Of a DNA stretch of 64,000 nucleotides, positions 53,191-64,000 are shown in pieces (the first letter of the stretch is position 1; every line of letters starts with the position of its first letter). The DNA comes from Carettochelys insculpta (taxonomy: Eukaryota > Chordata > Testudines > Carettochelyidae): the NCBI RefSeq assembly GCF_033958435.1, contig NC_134138.1, positions 207,027,298 through 207,091,297 on the forward strand, read 5' to 3'. Below the pieces are notes generated by a model. The model saw nothing but the letters and a program-made list of their open reading frames with translations, searched no databases and had not been told where the DNA came from. A program made the position numbers and the translations under genes.

Positions 53191-55511
53191 TCTCAAAGTC
53201 TTCCTGATGTTATTGGCAGCCCCATGGACTCCAGCCTAATGTTTGGCTGCTCAAATTGTGTGCCCAAGTACCGCACCTCAGTGCTTACTAGACTACTTCA
53301 GTCATGCTCCCTTCCCCTCAGCCTCTAACCCCAGACCTCTTTCCCATGAGGCCATGCAGAGAAAGCAGAGACTCCTCTGCATGTGGCAGGGAGTGCTGGT
53401 GGAATTCAAAAGGATGGGTGTGGCCCCACTCCAGGTCTGAACTCCCTTCCTGATACCCTGAAAATTGAAAAATATGCTGAAGTCAGCAGAGGTACTCAAA
53501 CAGGTAAGGTTTCAAGATTCATTCTTTAAATTGCACTCTTGTATTGTTTTATCAACAATTATTTTCTTCCCCGTTGAAAAACTTCTCCTGCTGGTTGGTT
53601 AGATTTGTGAACATAGTCTGAACTTGTAACAGAGACAATATCATTCTGGTGCATGGTCAGTCCATTTTAAGACAGTTGTGAACAGTCCAGATAATCAGCA
53701 AGAAATTGGCAGTCAGAACTGATGGTTTGGTGGGAGTGTGGTTTTTTTCGTTCATTTTTTTAGTTGAAAAGCTAGGATGACAGGAAAAGAAATGAATGAA
53801 AGAAGTCATTAACCTTCGGTGCATTAATAATTTTTTATAAAACATGCTACATAACAAAGAAAATTTTTCCTTTTGCCCTGTAGTATTTTAACCTGATATT
53901 CTTGCCCTATTGTTCATATTATCAGAATATGCAGCCCTTATTACTGAATACACCTAATGTTATTTTCTAAATTCACTTCGAATGAGGGTTTGAAAAGAAA
54001 AAATTGCCCATCATACTTATCATTTGTCTTAAAACAAAACGAAAAGCACATATTGCCACTTTAGGGACACATTTGTTGCCTGCTGTTGCCATTATATATG
54101 TCATTTCTGTCCCGCAGTCAGCTATAAACCACATCTTTCCTTTTTCCAGGGAGGAATAAGAGACACCTAAAGGGAAGCAAGAATGAAAAGCATCCTTTAA
54201 ATGCCTGATTTACAATGAGTCAGGAGAGACAATATGAAAATTGGACGTTTTTACTGTTTCAGAGTCCAGACTCTCTCAGGACTCTTGCTGTAAAAGACCT
54301 CCCCATTCCCACCATCCTGACAGCTCCATGACACAAAGTGGCCGTGTGCTGGCCTCAAATTCTAAGCTATTGTGTCAGGCAAGAATTTTTTCTGGAGGTA
54401 GAAAATGAGGGTGTATGCTATTGCATTATAAGCATCTCTGTCTGATTTCCTCCTACGGACTGTATATAGCAGCATCAATCTTGGTTCCGTTAGCCCATCC
54501 TGCTATAGCATATGCAAGGGTGAGAGAGATAATGGAGGCTCAAGGTCCAAGCAATTGTGGGCGGGGCGGGAGGGGAACCTTAACTCTCATTCAGTTCAGC
54601 CGTGAGTATGATGCTCTCTGCAAGGGAGAGCAAACTTTCTGAGGCCGATGAGGTGCTGGCTTACATGACCACAACAATAACTAAAGGCACACCTCTTCTC
54701 TGTAGTACAAAATATTGCACTTCGTGTCTGAAGAAAGCCTGTAGGATTTTGGAGCCTGCACTGAGTCAGTTTCCCTCTGAGATCCCTTCTGTATTGCATA
54801 CAAGAAGCCCAAACTTGTTTCCACTGAGGTCAGTAAGAATTTTGCCAGTGGCTTATGTGGAAGCAGTTGTCAGGCCTGTACCTGGGAACGCTTTATTTCA
54901 GAGGGATTCCACATTCATTGACAGCCATCGTTGGCCCTGGGACCTGACCCCACGGCCCTGGAAGAGGCAGGGCTAAGAGTGCAAGGGGCAGGGCTAAGGG
55001 CAGTCAACCCTTAGCACTGCTCAGATCACAAAGCTAGGCCCTTCCCCCTGCACAGCCATGCAGAATGGTGGAGCAAAACTGCTTTCAAAGGGACCCAGAG
55101 CCACTGCCGCTGGCAAAACACCAGGTCCTGGGGCAACTGCCCCTTTTGCGCCCCCATCAGCAGGCCTGTCCACTTCTGCCTAATCTGCACACTTTTAGTA
55201 CAGAAGAAATTTGAATTGGGGCCATGCCACTCCATATTTCTGTGCAGGAGACATGATAGGTTCTTAGCTCTTATACTGTCTGGGCCAGTCAGGGCAAGGA
55301 GCACTGTAAACGCAACCCACTCAGCTTCAGTGGGGTGATGGGAGGATTGCCTTCCATCTCTCACCAAAAATCCCTGTCGCTGAGAAAATGAGAAAGGAAG
55401 GATGATCTTCTCGTCAGTACACCAAGCCTGGGCAGGAGGGTTCACAAGAGCTTTAGGTTCAATTCTTGGCTGTTACACAAGTGTCCAGTTTCATGTTGGT
55501 TGAATCTCTCT
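53191..55511. other. Spacer, no gene recognised
   Basis: A minus-strand frame of 139 aa (55445-55026) and a plus frame of 124 aa (54602-54976) show no domain I can identify. No repeat family recognised. Confidence 0.45.
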
Positions 55512-56225
55512 GGCTACGTCTACACGTGAAGCCTACATCGAAGTAGCCTATTTCAATGTGGCGACATCGAAATAGGCTTTTTCGATGAATAATGTCTACA
55601 CGTCCTCCAGGGCTGGCAAAGTCGATGTTCAACATCAACGTTGCGCAGCACCACATCGAAATAGGCGCAGCGAGGGAACGTCTACACGCCACAGTAGCAC
55701 ACATCGAAATAAGGGTGCCAGGAACAGCTGCAGACAGGGTCACAGGGCGGACTCAACAGCCAGCCGCTCCCTTAAAGGGCCCCTCCCAGACACACTTGCA
55801 CTAAACAGCACAAGATACACAGAGCCGACAACGAGTTGCAGACCCTGTGCATGCAGCATGAATCCCCCGCTGCAGCAGCAGCAGCCAGAAGCCCTGGGCT
55901 AAGGGCTGCTGCCCATGGTGACCATAGAGCCCCGCACGGGCTGGAGAGACAGCGTCTCTCAACCCCCCAGCTGATGGCTGCCATGGAGGACCCCACAATT
56001 TCGACGTTGCGGGACGCGGATCGTCTACACGGTCCCTACTTCGACGTTCAACGTCGAAGTAGGGCGCTATTCCGATCCCCTCATGAGGTTAGAGACTTCG
56101 ACGTCTCGCCGCCTAACGTCGAAGTTAACTTCGAAATAGCGCCCGACGCATGTAGCCGCGACGGGCGCTATTTCGATGTTAGTGCCGCTACTTCGAAGAC
56201 GCGTGCACGTGTAGACACAGCTTCT
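55509..56225. mobile_element. 711-bp Harbinger-like MITE, copy A
   Basis: The element 55512-56222 begins GGCTACGTCTACACGTG and ends with the complement of GTCTACACGTGCACGC. TCT flanks both sides (55509-55511 and 56223-56225). Subterminal arrays of TATCGAAATAG/CTACTTCGA units, palindromes such as CTACTTCGACGTTCAACG, and a CAG run (CTGCAGCAGCAGCAG) in the middle are shared with copy B. CpGs are well preserved. Frames around 55585-55902 are shared with copy B but encode no recognised protein. Confidence 0.8.
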
Positions 56226-57515
56226 GTGTGTTAGCTACCCCCTTGTAAAATGGGGCTAATCATGTTTCTGTTGTCTGTCTGGCCTGTTTATATTAGAAAC
56301 CATTTGGAGCTGAGACATATAAATAAAGTCCTTGCTGCCTCTCCTGACCAAATCTCTGTAGAACTGGTCCCTCTCCATTTCTTCCGGTATTCCTTAAGGC
56401 CAAGTTACTGTTTAAGCCACTGTGCCTGGTAAGTATTCAGAGTAGAGTTACCTCCCTTTATCCAGTTCTCTCAGATCCAGGAAACTCAGTTTAATTCCAG
56501 ATTTCATCACTCAGGTACCTTTATTCAGGCATAGGGTGTGAGTATAGGGCTTACCACACATCCAAAGTTATATGCAAACCCTCTACCTTCATATACATTT
56601 ACACCAAGCATTGCATCACTCATTTTTGGCTTGACTTGGTTGCTTTTCAGGACCAAATCCCTTTGCAGAACACTCTGACCATGCATTGTCCAAGCCTAAC
56701 TTCCTCTTTATATTCATAATATGTCTTTTCTATTGTTTGTAAATGGTTCCCTGCATGTTCTACTGCTTATCGCAGCTGGCCCAGACACTCTGTCTTTTTT
56801 AATCTAATGATCTGTTTATGCCCTTCCTTCCATTCTCCAAGAAATGAGGCCTCCCTCCAGGAAACTACTCGTGTCAGACCAGCCTCAGCTCAATTTCTAA
56901 ATACATAGTCACATACCAGTTAGCAAAAGGTTCCCTGAGCTAACTTACGTGAGGTAATCTAAAGTTGAGTAAGGCACCTGACTGATTCTTTGCTCTAGGG
57001 TTTTGCTGAGACAGGGCTTAGAAGCTCAATTGATGCGCTTTCTTTTGCAAGCTTTCCTGAAGCTCCCTGGATCCCTGTCTGTCTCATACTATATCAGTAA
57101 ACAGGTAACCTTTATGGGGCAGATTTTCCTCACTAATGAGCAGGCCTGGAGGTAGTGAGTACCAGTACACTGTGGACATCTATGTAGCAATTCATGCCCA
57201 GCTGGATTCCAGAGTTTTTGAACAAGATTGTCAGCACTCAGGTAGTGCCTAGGTATATAGTTATGCACTGTCGAATACATACATATTACTTGCAATTTTT
57301 GGAAGCTGATAGATTTCTGAAGTCTTAGAAACAGAATTTCCTTATGATTTCCCACTCCCACTTCCAGTGTTGTTGCCGTTATGGAATGTCCTGTCTTTTG
57401 GGTCCACCACAATATAACTTTAATACTCTATTAAATTAAATTCTAGTAATACTCTATATCAGTTTTCATACAGAATAAAAACAATTCTCTGAAAATCACT
57501 GTGACAAGGCATGCA
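56226..57515. other. Spacer, no gene seen
   Basis: AT-rich to neutral sequence without recognised features. Confidence 0.5.
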
Positions 57516-57760
57516 GTGTGTTTGTAGCCTTACTGGTTCTAGGATATTAATGAGACAAGGTGTGTGAGGTAATATCTTTTTCTTCGCTCCATTTTTGTTG
57601 ATAAGGGTGCCAAGCTTCCAAGCCATACAAAACTCTTTTTTTTTTCTTTTCCCCTCAGAGCATCACCTAAAGAAGAGCACCGTTTGGCTTCAAAGTTTGC
57701 CTCTCTCACTAGCAGTTGTTGGTCCAATAAAAGATATTGTTTCACTCAACGGTGTCTCTA
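57516..57760. mobile_element. Fold-back relic of ancient PLE-like tail
   Basis: The left arm has GTGTTTGTAGCC, then GAGGTAATATCTTTT. The right arm has the inverse, CTCTCACTAGCAGTTGTTGG and AATAAAAGATATTG. About 70 nt separate them. The same tail is at 20637-20710. Decay is heavy. Confidence 0.5.
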
Positions 57761-59606
57761 TGAAGAGGCATGTTAGTCTTCCTGAGGCCATACATAAAGT
57801 TCCTCTGACAGACACTTGAGAAATGCTGCTTTAATTTTGATGAATGGAGGCCTTGATGTATTTTATGTTCCTGTAACTTACAGATTTCCCAATTTCATTG
57901 GTTGTGACTTAGAAACAAGTAAACTGAGTATAATATAAGTTGTTTTCATGTAGTATATTGCACACTCAAAGTATCCCAAAGCTATTTACTAAGTAATGAG
58001 TAATTCAAAGGCTACATAGGCAAACAAGCACTCATCTTGTGCTCACCAAACTCTAAGAAAGCCTTGAGACAACAAATATATATAGAGAGGGAAATTAGGC
58101 CAAGACACCCCACTTACCTCCATACTTTTAAAATGTCTCCTGGGATTTTTAACTTTCCTTTGGAGAGCAACCAAGCCCTGGTGAGTCTTTAGCCAGGCAA
58201 AACTCTTTAGAAACGAACAAGGGTGATGTTTTGCTTTTATTTTATTTCTTCTTATTATGATTATGAAAGCACCCAAAGGCCCCAAGCAGAACTGGGATTC
58301 TATTGTACTTGCAATGTACCAACCCATTGTCCTGGCCCCAGAGATCTTACCATCTAATTTAAGACAAGATGTAATAAGTGAATGTGAAACACAATGAGAA
58401 CACAGAAATGAGTGAAGACAAGTGTAATAGTAATAGAAGCACATGATTACATACATTACTTATGGGCATCTCCAATAGTTTTGAATAAGTTTCAAAAGCA
58501 TAAAAACATTGATTTTCTTTGTTATCAGGTGACATTTTCTGGTAAACGTGTTTCCAGTATGAATCCACTCACACAGCCAAACAATATACAGCTTTTCTAC
58601 TTTGCCTGGGATGGGTTAGGTTCTGGCATTCCTACAATGAGACAATACCCCTTGTGTTTATAGACATATATGGGCAGTTGCATCAGTGTATCTGAGGAGA
58701 GAATTTGGCCTATTATATTTGCAACTGAGTATTTCATAGAACATTAATATTAAGTGACACTGATTACTGCTTTGATGGAATATTCATTCTCACATTTCCA
58801 TAGTATATGCTCGGATCTTGTTTAAGAGTATTTCATGTGGATTTATTTAGAAAAATAATCCTTGGTACAGTAACCCGAGAAAATAAAACAGGCTTAACAC
58901 TTTAAGTGATGTGCCTTGAGCTTTAATTTGGATATAAGCCAGTTTCTGTCATGTTTATTAAATTCTGCTGCCTTTTAAAACAGCACCCTCTGAGGCTCAT
59001 GAATATGTAGATTGTAAGTGTGGTTGGTATCAAATGAAACTCAAAATTACATTAGCACTAAATGTGTAATTACATTTTGAATAATCAATTAACAAGTATT
59101 TTAATTAGCATTTAACTAGAAGACAGCTATGAGGTAACAAGTTAGATATTGCTCTACATCGGGGCTGCAGTAATCAGTTGTGTTTAAGGAGGAGGAAAAT
59201 GAGGTCAGCACCCAAAGAATGTACCCTTGGGTCTGCACACATACAAACAGAGAGGCAGAATACCATAATGATTGCTTGATTGAAAGCCCATGGAAATCAA
59301 CAACAAGATTCCCATTGTCCTCAGTGAGCTTTGGATCAGGCATGTAACTAGTGGACTGCCAGTCAGATACCAGTGTTGTGCTTGTAACTACCAATGATGG
59401 GTAACTACAAGGGCAAAGTGCTTCAGTTTCTCCGTAGTAAAATGTTGACAATATTGCTTATTCATCATGACAAAATGTTTTGAGAGGCAAGGAGGGATGA
59501 TGCAAATGCAACATGTCTTTTTTAATTGTGAGTAGGGAGTGGTCCAACTTGTGGGCTTGGGAGTCAGGAGATCTGGTTTCTTTTTCTTGCTTTGTCACTA
59601 ATTGAC
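57761..59606. other. AT-rich spacer, no gene seen
   Basis: Minus-strand frames of 137 aa (58456-58043) and 111 aa (59451-59116) show no recognisable domain. Confidence 0.5.
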
Positions 59607-59609
59607 ATG

Positions 59610-60320
59610 GGCTACGTCTACACGTGCACGCTACATCGAAATAGCTTATTTCAATGTAGCGACATCAAAATAGTCTATTTCGATGAATAACGTCTACACG
59701 TCCTCCAGGGCTGGCAATGTCGATGTTCAACTTCGACGTTGGGCAGCACCATATCGAAATAGGCGCTGCGAGGGAATGTCTACATGCCAAAGTAGCACAC
59801 ATCGAAATAAGGGTGCCAGGAACAGCTGCAGACAGGGTCACAGGGCAGACTCAACAGCAAGCCGCTCCCTTAAAGGGCCCCTCCCAGACACAGTTGCACT
59901 AAACAACACAAGATCCACAGAGCCGACAACTGGTTGCAGACCCTGTGTATGCAGCATGGATCCCCAGCTGCAGCAGCAGCAGCCAGAAGCCCTGGGCTAA
60001 GGGCTGATGCACACGGTGACCATAGAGCCCCGCAGGGGCTGGAGAGAGAGCGTCTCTCAACCCCTCAGCTGATGGCTGCCATGGCGGACCCCACTATTTC
60101 GATGTTGTGGGACGCGGATCGTCTACACGTGCCCTACTTCGACGTTCAACTTCGAAGTAGGGCGCTATTCCCATCCCCTCATGGGGTTAGCGACTTCGAT
60201 GTCTCGCCACCTAACGTTGATTTCAACTTCAAAATAGCGCCCAACACATGTAGCCGTGACGGGCGCTATTTCGAAGTTGGCGCCGCTACATTGAAGTAGC
60301 ATGCACGTGTAGACGCGGCC
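59610..60320. mobile_element. 711-bp Harbinger-like MITE, copy B
   Basis: Begins GGCTACGTCTACACGTGCAC and ends with the complement of GGCCGCGTCTACACGTGCAT. Same length (711 bp) and same internal order as copy A at 55512-56222, in the same orientation 4.1 kb away. The flanks ATG and TTG match at two of three bases. Confidence 0.8.
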
Positions 60321-60919
60321 TTGGGCAATTATAGTGGGAGTTCTGAATGCTCCACACTGCTCAAACTTGCAATCTTAACTTGTGCAGTTTAATGTTCTAT
60401 ATGCTTTTTCTGATACTGCAGCTGAGAATTCAGAATTAATTGTGTCTTCTATTAAAGTGATCATGAAAATCTTAATATTGTTTTTTCAGATATGATGCAT
60501 TTATAATTAAATGAAATGTTGGCTTTATATATGTTCGGTATACTGTTAAATTTAAACCTACAGTATTTTCACTTGTTCAGTTGCTTTTCAGATCAAATTA
60601 ATGTTTGCACTAAATTTTTTCTTGATGTTTTTCTTGCCCTCTAACTTAAGTATTCTAAACCTTTTAGCCTAATAGATTTTCAATAATTTGATTAAAATTA
60701 AAAGCCTTGTAACTGTTGGATTATAGTTCCTCCCACATAAATAAGGGAACTGCAATTGTTTCCACTGCAGAAGTTGATGCCTGAGGTTATGATTTTGAAT
60801 GTTGAAGAAATGAACACATTTTAAAGTACTGAGTGAAAAAGAATGAATTGTTGCATCAGTGAAAATAACATCTTTATGTTAGTTTTTACTGTGGATATGC
60901 TACTGGGATAGCAGTCCAG
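60321..60919. other. AT-rich spacer, no gene seen
   Basis: No feature recognised. Confidence 0.5.
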
Positions 60920-61490
60920 GGCTATGTCTACACAGCAGCATTATTTCTTAATAAACTATTCTGGAAGAGATTTTCTAGAGTACTCTAATAGAATCCTAGG
61001 GCTAGAAGGGACCTCAGGAGGTCGTTAAGTCCAGCCCCTTTTCCAAGGCAGGATCAACCCCAACTACATCATCCCAGCCAGGACTTTGTCAAAACCTTTA
61101 GGGATGGCGATTCCACCACCTCTCTAAGTAATGCATTCCAGGGCTTCACCACTCTCCTAGTATAATAGTTTTTCCTAATATCCAGCCTACACCTCCCCCT
61201 CTGTAACTGGAGACCATTGTTCTTTGTCCTGCCATCCATCACTAACTACTGAGAACAGCCTCTCTACACCCTCTTTAGAGCTCCCCCATCAAATAGCGCT
61301 TCTGCATACAAATTGCACATCTGCAATAGTGCTCAGCTTTTTGAAAAGAGAGCGTCCACACACAATAGAGCCCATTTCAGATTAGGGCCCCTGGAAGCAC
61401 TATAGCTTGTGTCAAAATAGCCCCTGTTCCCTGTCTATGCAGCCCCTATTCTGAAATATCTAGTTTGGAATAGGCGCTATTCCTTGTAGG
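60920..61490. mobile_element. MITE interrupted by CR1 fragment
   Basis: Begins GGCTATGTCTACACAGCAGC then TTATTTCTTAATAAAC, matching the termini of the 12865-18044 MITE. After the CR1 fragment (60987-61290) the MITE resumes with AAATAGCGCTTCTGC and CTATTCTGAAATATCTAG. The right terminus is decayed. Confidence 0.6.
60987..61290 (-). mobile_element. CR1 3' fragment
   Basis: The plus strand starts AATAGAATCCTAGGGCTAG, the complement of the CR1 3' end. It continues through the complement of the conserved C-terminal coding part and stops at AGCTCCCCCATC. Heavily decayed and non-coding. Confidence 0.8.
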
Positions 61491-61700
61491 CTGTGGATAT
61501 ATTACCCTTCCCTTTTGGAAGGGACATGTAAATTATGGCCACTGGAAAGTGCAAATAAGATAGTGGTATAAATATTTAGAGCCTCATTTGCATAATGGCA
61601 GCCACCTGGCCCTTCAAAACGGCTGATTTGTGAAATAAAAATAGCAATGTAGCCAGGGCTCCTTCGAAAGGGTGCCCTGATTTCTGAAAATGCCCTTTTC
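61491..61700. mobile_element. MITE fragment related to 29.4 and 38.7 kb copies
   Basis: GCCTCATTTGCATAATGGCAG and GGCTCCTTCGAAAGGGTGCC correspond to internal blocks of the self-complementary MITE family. The termini are not clear. Confidence 0.4.
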
Positions 61701-62137
61701 TATTTTTATAGGGTCCACTTTGTTATGTATATGCTCCATTTTCAAATAAATTCTTAGCAATATAAAATAGTGCAATATGCAGTGTTGTGTATACTTCCTT
61801 ATTTGATTTGGTTTTCTTTTAATGTCTGCAATCAAGTTTCCAACAGTAATTCTATTATGGACAAAGTCCACCCACACTGGCACAGGGAGGTGTAAATTGC
61901 ATCTCTTAGGTCAGCTTGATCCACTGTGCCCCAGTGACAGGAAGGTTGGAATTCATCTTGTGAGAGTGGGAGGGAAAACATCAGCCCTAGATGATTCATT
62001 TGGGGTGTACCCTGAGTTTCTGCTAGAGCTTCCAAAGGAGTCAGTGGAGGAAACTATTCAGTCAATATATCCCAGGCTATTTTGCTGGTTCCTTCAGTCA
62101 GTGCTGTCCATTTGGGAGGCTGGGTGGGCTAGATATA
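61701..62137. other. Spacer, no gene seen
   Basis: A 136-aa plus-strand frame (61822-62232) crosses this stretch and runs into the next MITE. No domain recognised. Confidence 0.45.
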
Positions 62138-62370
62138 GGCCACATCTACATGAGAAGCCTCGGTTGACACAAGTGGCTTTCAGAAGGGATTTCCTGGCAA
62201 AACTTCTGTTGATAGATTGTGTCTACACATAAAAGCAGATCAGAATGGAAATCCGCTCTGTCGACAGAGAGCAGCCAGACTACCTGGCCCTCCCTTGACA
62301 GAGTGGCTGACCAGCAGCTCTGCAAGAAGGGCTGCCTGGGAAACTGGAAGCCCTGTCTGTCAACAAAAGG
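62138..62370. mobile_element. Harbinger-like MITE, left part
   Basis: Begins GGCCACATCTACATGAGAAG and contains CTGTCGACAGAG and CTGTCAACAAAAG motifs as in the 2.3 and 18.1 kb MITEs. Its right terminus is missing. Confidence 0.55.
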
Positions 62371-63044
62371 TGGAAACTATTTTACAAGTTTGAATGGGCA
62401 CTGCTAGGAACCTACTATTATACACAAACTATTTAAAAGACTAAATGAACTATTTAAGACTAAATAGTATTTAAGTACCAAATGAAAGATATCACGTAGA
62501 GCTTTTGTTCTCTATTTCCCACCTTAGCAATAAAATAAATTATATCAATTTTTTTTCAGTTTCCTTTTTTCTTCCCTTTTCTGCCGCCCCCTCTCCCCCG
62601 CACCCTCTTTTTCCACTCTAACTGCTCCACAGTAGAGGAAGTTTTGAAAAGAAAAAGAAAAGGGGAAATTAAAAGTGTGGGGAAACCTTATACATAAACA
62701 AACATCTTTCATTCTATTAGCATAATTGGCAGAAAGGAAAAGGAAGAAATACAAAAATATCAAATTATCGACAATCAGATGTTTTGGTTTTGAAGGAAAA
62801 ATGTGCTTTTAAAATAAAGTTAAAAGACTTGTGAAAACTTTCAGTTTTGAAAAAAGGCCATTTTTCTTTGGGAAAAAAAAGCTTTCAATTACATTTTTGA
62901 ATAGCTCCCTTAACTATAGATGAAAGAGAATAATAAAAATGCTCTCATATACAAAGTTATGGGTTGTAGCAAATGTAAAAGTGTATCAACGTGTCTGTTC
63001 ACCAAAAATCAAGGGTCCGGTTCTGATCCCATAGAAACCAGAAG
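62371..63044. other. AT-rich spacer, no gene seen
   Basis: Includes a polypyrimidine run near 62548-62620. No gene recognised. Confidence 0.5.
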
Positions 63045-63296
63045 GGCTATGTCTGGATTGCAGGCTTCTGTTGGGAGACAGAAGTCTGGTGCCCTAGGAG
63101 CCTTCTGCCGACATCCTTATTCCATGAAGAAGAAGGGATGTGTTGGCAAAGAAGGTTTTCCCAACATTTGGCCACATATAGATGGGCCAAATGTCAGGAA
63201 AGACTCTCCTGGCAGAACTGTCGGCAGGAGATTCTCAAATGTATTGTGTAATCTGCATATCATTTGCTGACTGATCTCTTCAATCTAGACATAGCC
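63045..63296. mobile_element. 252-bp Harbinger-like MITE
   Basis: Begins GGCTATGTCTGGATTGCAGG and ends with the complement of GGCTATGTCTAGATTG. Internal GCCGACAT and TGTCGGCAGG motifs are inverted. The 3-bp flanks differ (AAG, TGG). Confidence 0.65.
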
Positions 63297-64000
63297 TGGG
63301 AGTCCAGTGTATTATCAGTTTAATAGCTTATACATCCTCTCTCTATGGATTAAATCCTGGACTGGAAATAGAATGAAATCAGTGATTTAACAGGTCTTTT
63401 AAACTTTAACTCCTGTGTTCCAACAGCAGACTGCACGAGCTCAGTTTCAGCAGTGCATAACACATATAGCAAGTGCCATCTTCTGGTGAAGAAATTTTTG
63501 CAGCAATGGTTGATGTCTAGACACTGATTTTTAGACATCTTAGAGAGCCAGAATGAGTGACATTGCTTCGGATTATGCCGATGATGTAATTTTAAAAAGT
63601 ATATAACCTTGAACTGTAATTAGGTAATCAGACTGACACAGAATTACTGGGTCAGAACCAAAAGGCAAAGTGCCTGAAGAGACAGGAGTTATTGGGATTA
63701 CAGGCAATGAGGAGAGAACAGGAGTAATGAACAGAAAGTTCTAGTACAAGGGAGAAGAATTAAACAGCACAAATACACGATGCGGAAATAACACCTAGCA
63801 TCTGCTCTTATTACATGAAAGTGAGTTTATTTTCATCCAAATGCCTTAATATTGCATTTTTCACATTTTCATGTAATCCAGCCCTATAGATGCTGCAGGG
63901 AAGGTACAGAGATCTTATGTAAGTGGGACTCTCAAGCAGCTCTTTATCTTCAGAAATTATTAATAGTATGGAAAAGGTTGAGAAGTACTGCACTAGACCG
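63297..64000. other. AT-rich spacer, no gene seen
   Basis: No gene or repeat family recognised up to the end of the window. Confidence 0.5.

Noticed and set aside
55585..55902. 105-aa frame repeated in both 711-bp MITEs, as if a conserved small protein.
   Set aside because: The frame is shared because the MITEs are copies of each other. It spans terminal-repeat sequence and encodes no recognised domain.
1..64000. Operons, CRISPR arrays, riboswitches or other prokaryotic systems.
   Set aside because: No direct-repeat/spacer arrays, no dense coding, and the repeat content is that of a vertebrate genome.

Overview
This is vertebrate nuclear DNA, most likely from a turtle (Testudines, probably Cryptodira). 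The inference rests on repeat content: several CR1 LINEs with reptilian-type 3' octamers, Penelope-like element (PLE) tails of the kind common in turtle genomes, many PIF/Harbinger-like and hAT miniature elements, a SCAN/Gmr1-like Ty3/gypsy relic, and AT-rich, CpG-poor spacer. I recognise no host protein-coding exon, tRNA, rRNA or CRISPR array. No bacterial or viral gene organisation is present. The window reads as intergenic or deep-intronic DNA built from layered transposons.

Layout. 1-2.7 kb: AT-rich spacer, a fold-back PLE with a GIY-YIG relic, then a Harbinger-like MITE. 3.7-8.1 kb: a TA-flanked MITE with internal repeats, two hAT MITEs, an unexplained long hairpin, and a CR1 split by a third hAT MITE. 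10.0-12.3 kb: a decayed gypsy element in the order gag, protease, integrase. 12.4-12.6 kb: a second fold-back PLE-tail element. 12.9-18.0 kb: a full-length Harbinger (Myb-like gene plus convergent DDE transposase, TTA target duplication) inside an older MITE that also carries a CR1. 18.1-23.3 kb: MITEs, an internally deleted hAT transposon and a near-perfect PLE fold-back. 25.3-27.9 kb: a CR1 fragment, a DNA-element terminus and a local tandem array. 29.3-32.1 kb: a 64-bp PLE insertion with target duplication, a self-complementary MITE and a Harbinger relic. 32.5-37.2 kb: a nearly intact endonuclease/RT LINE on the minus strand, interrupted by a CR1. 37.2-43.8 kb: a GC-rich tract with a 46-bp duplication, MITEs, a PLE with a hammerhead-like motif, and a nested MITE/PLE/hAT stack. 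46.4-53.0 kb: Tigger-family MITEs and a Tigger transposase relic, abutting a Harbinger relic that contains a young CR1 with an open reading frame. 55.5-60.3 kb: two 711-bp MITEs and another fold-back relic. 60.9-63.3 kb: a CR1-containing MITE and MITE fragments. The rest is AT-rich spacer.

Most interesting system. At least six PLE-type insertions are bounded by inverted copies of their own 3' tail. In the well-preserved ones, one arm carries a further 30-45 nt terminal segment that the other arm lacks. In two of the tail families the tail holds a hammerhead-ribozyme-like core (CTGANGA, a 5-bp stem II, GAAA, and in one family a short stem III). One copy has a compensatory stem-II change. Two very short tail-only insertions have clean 13-14 bp target duplications. 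Together these suggest that the tail, possibly as self-cleaving RNA, is the minimal unit that was mobilised.
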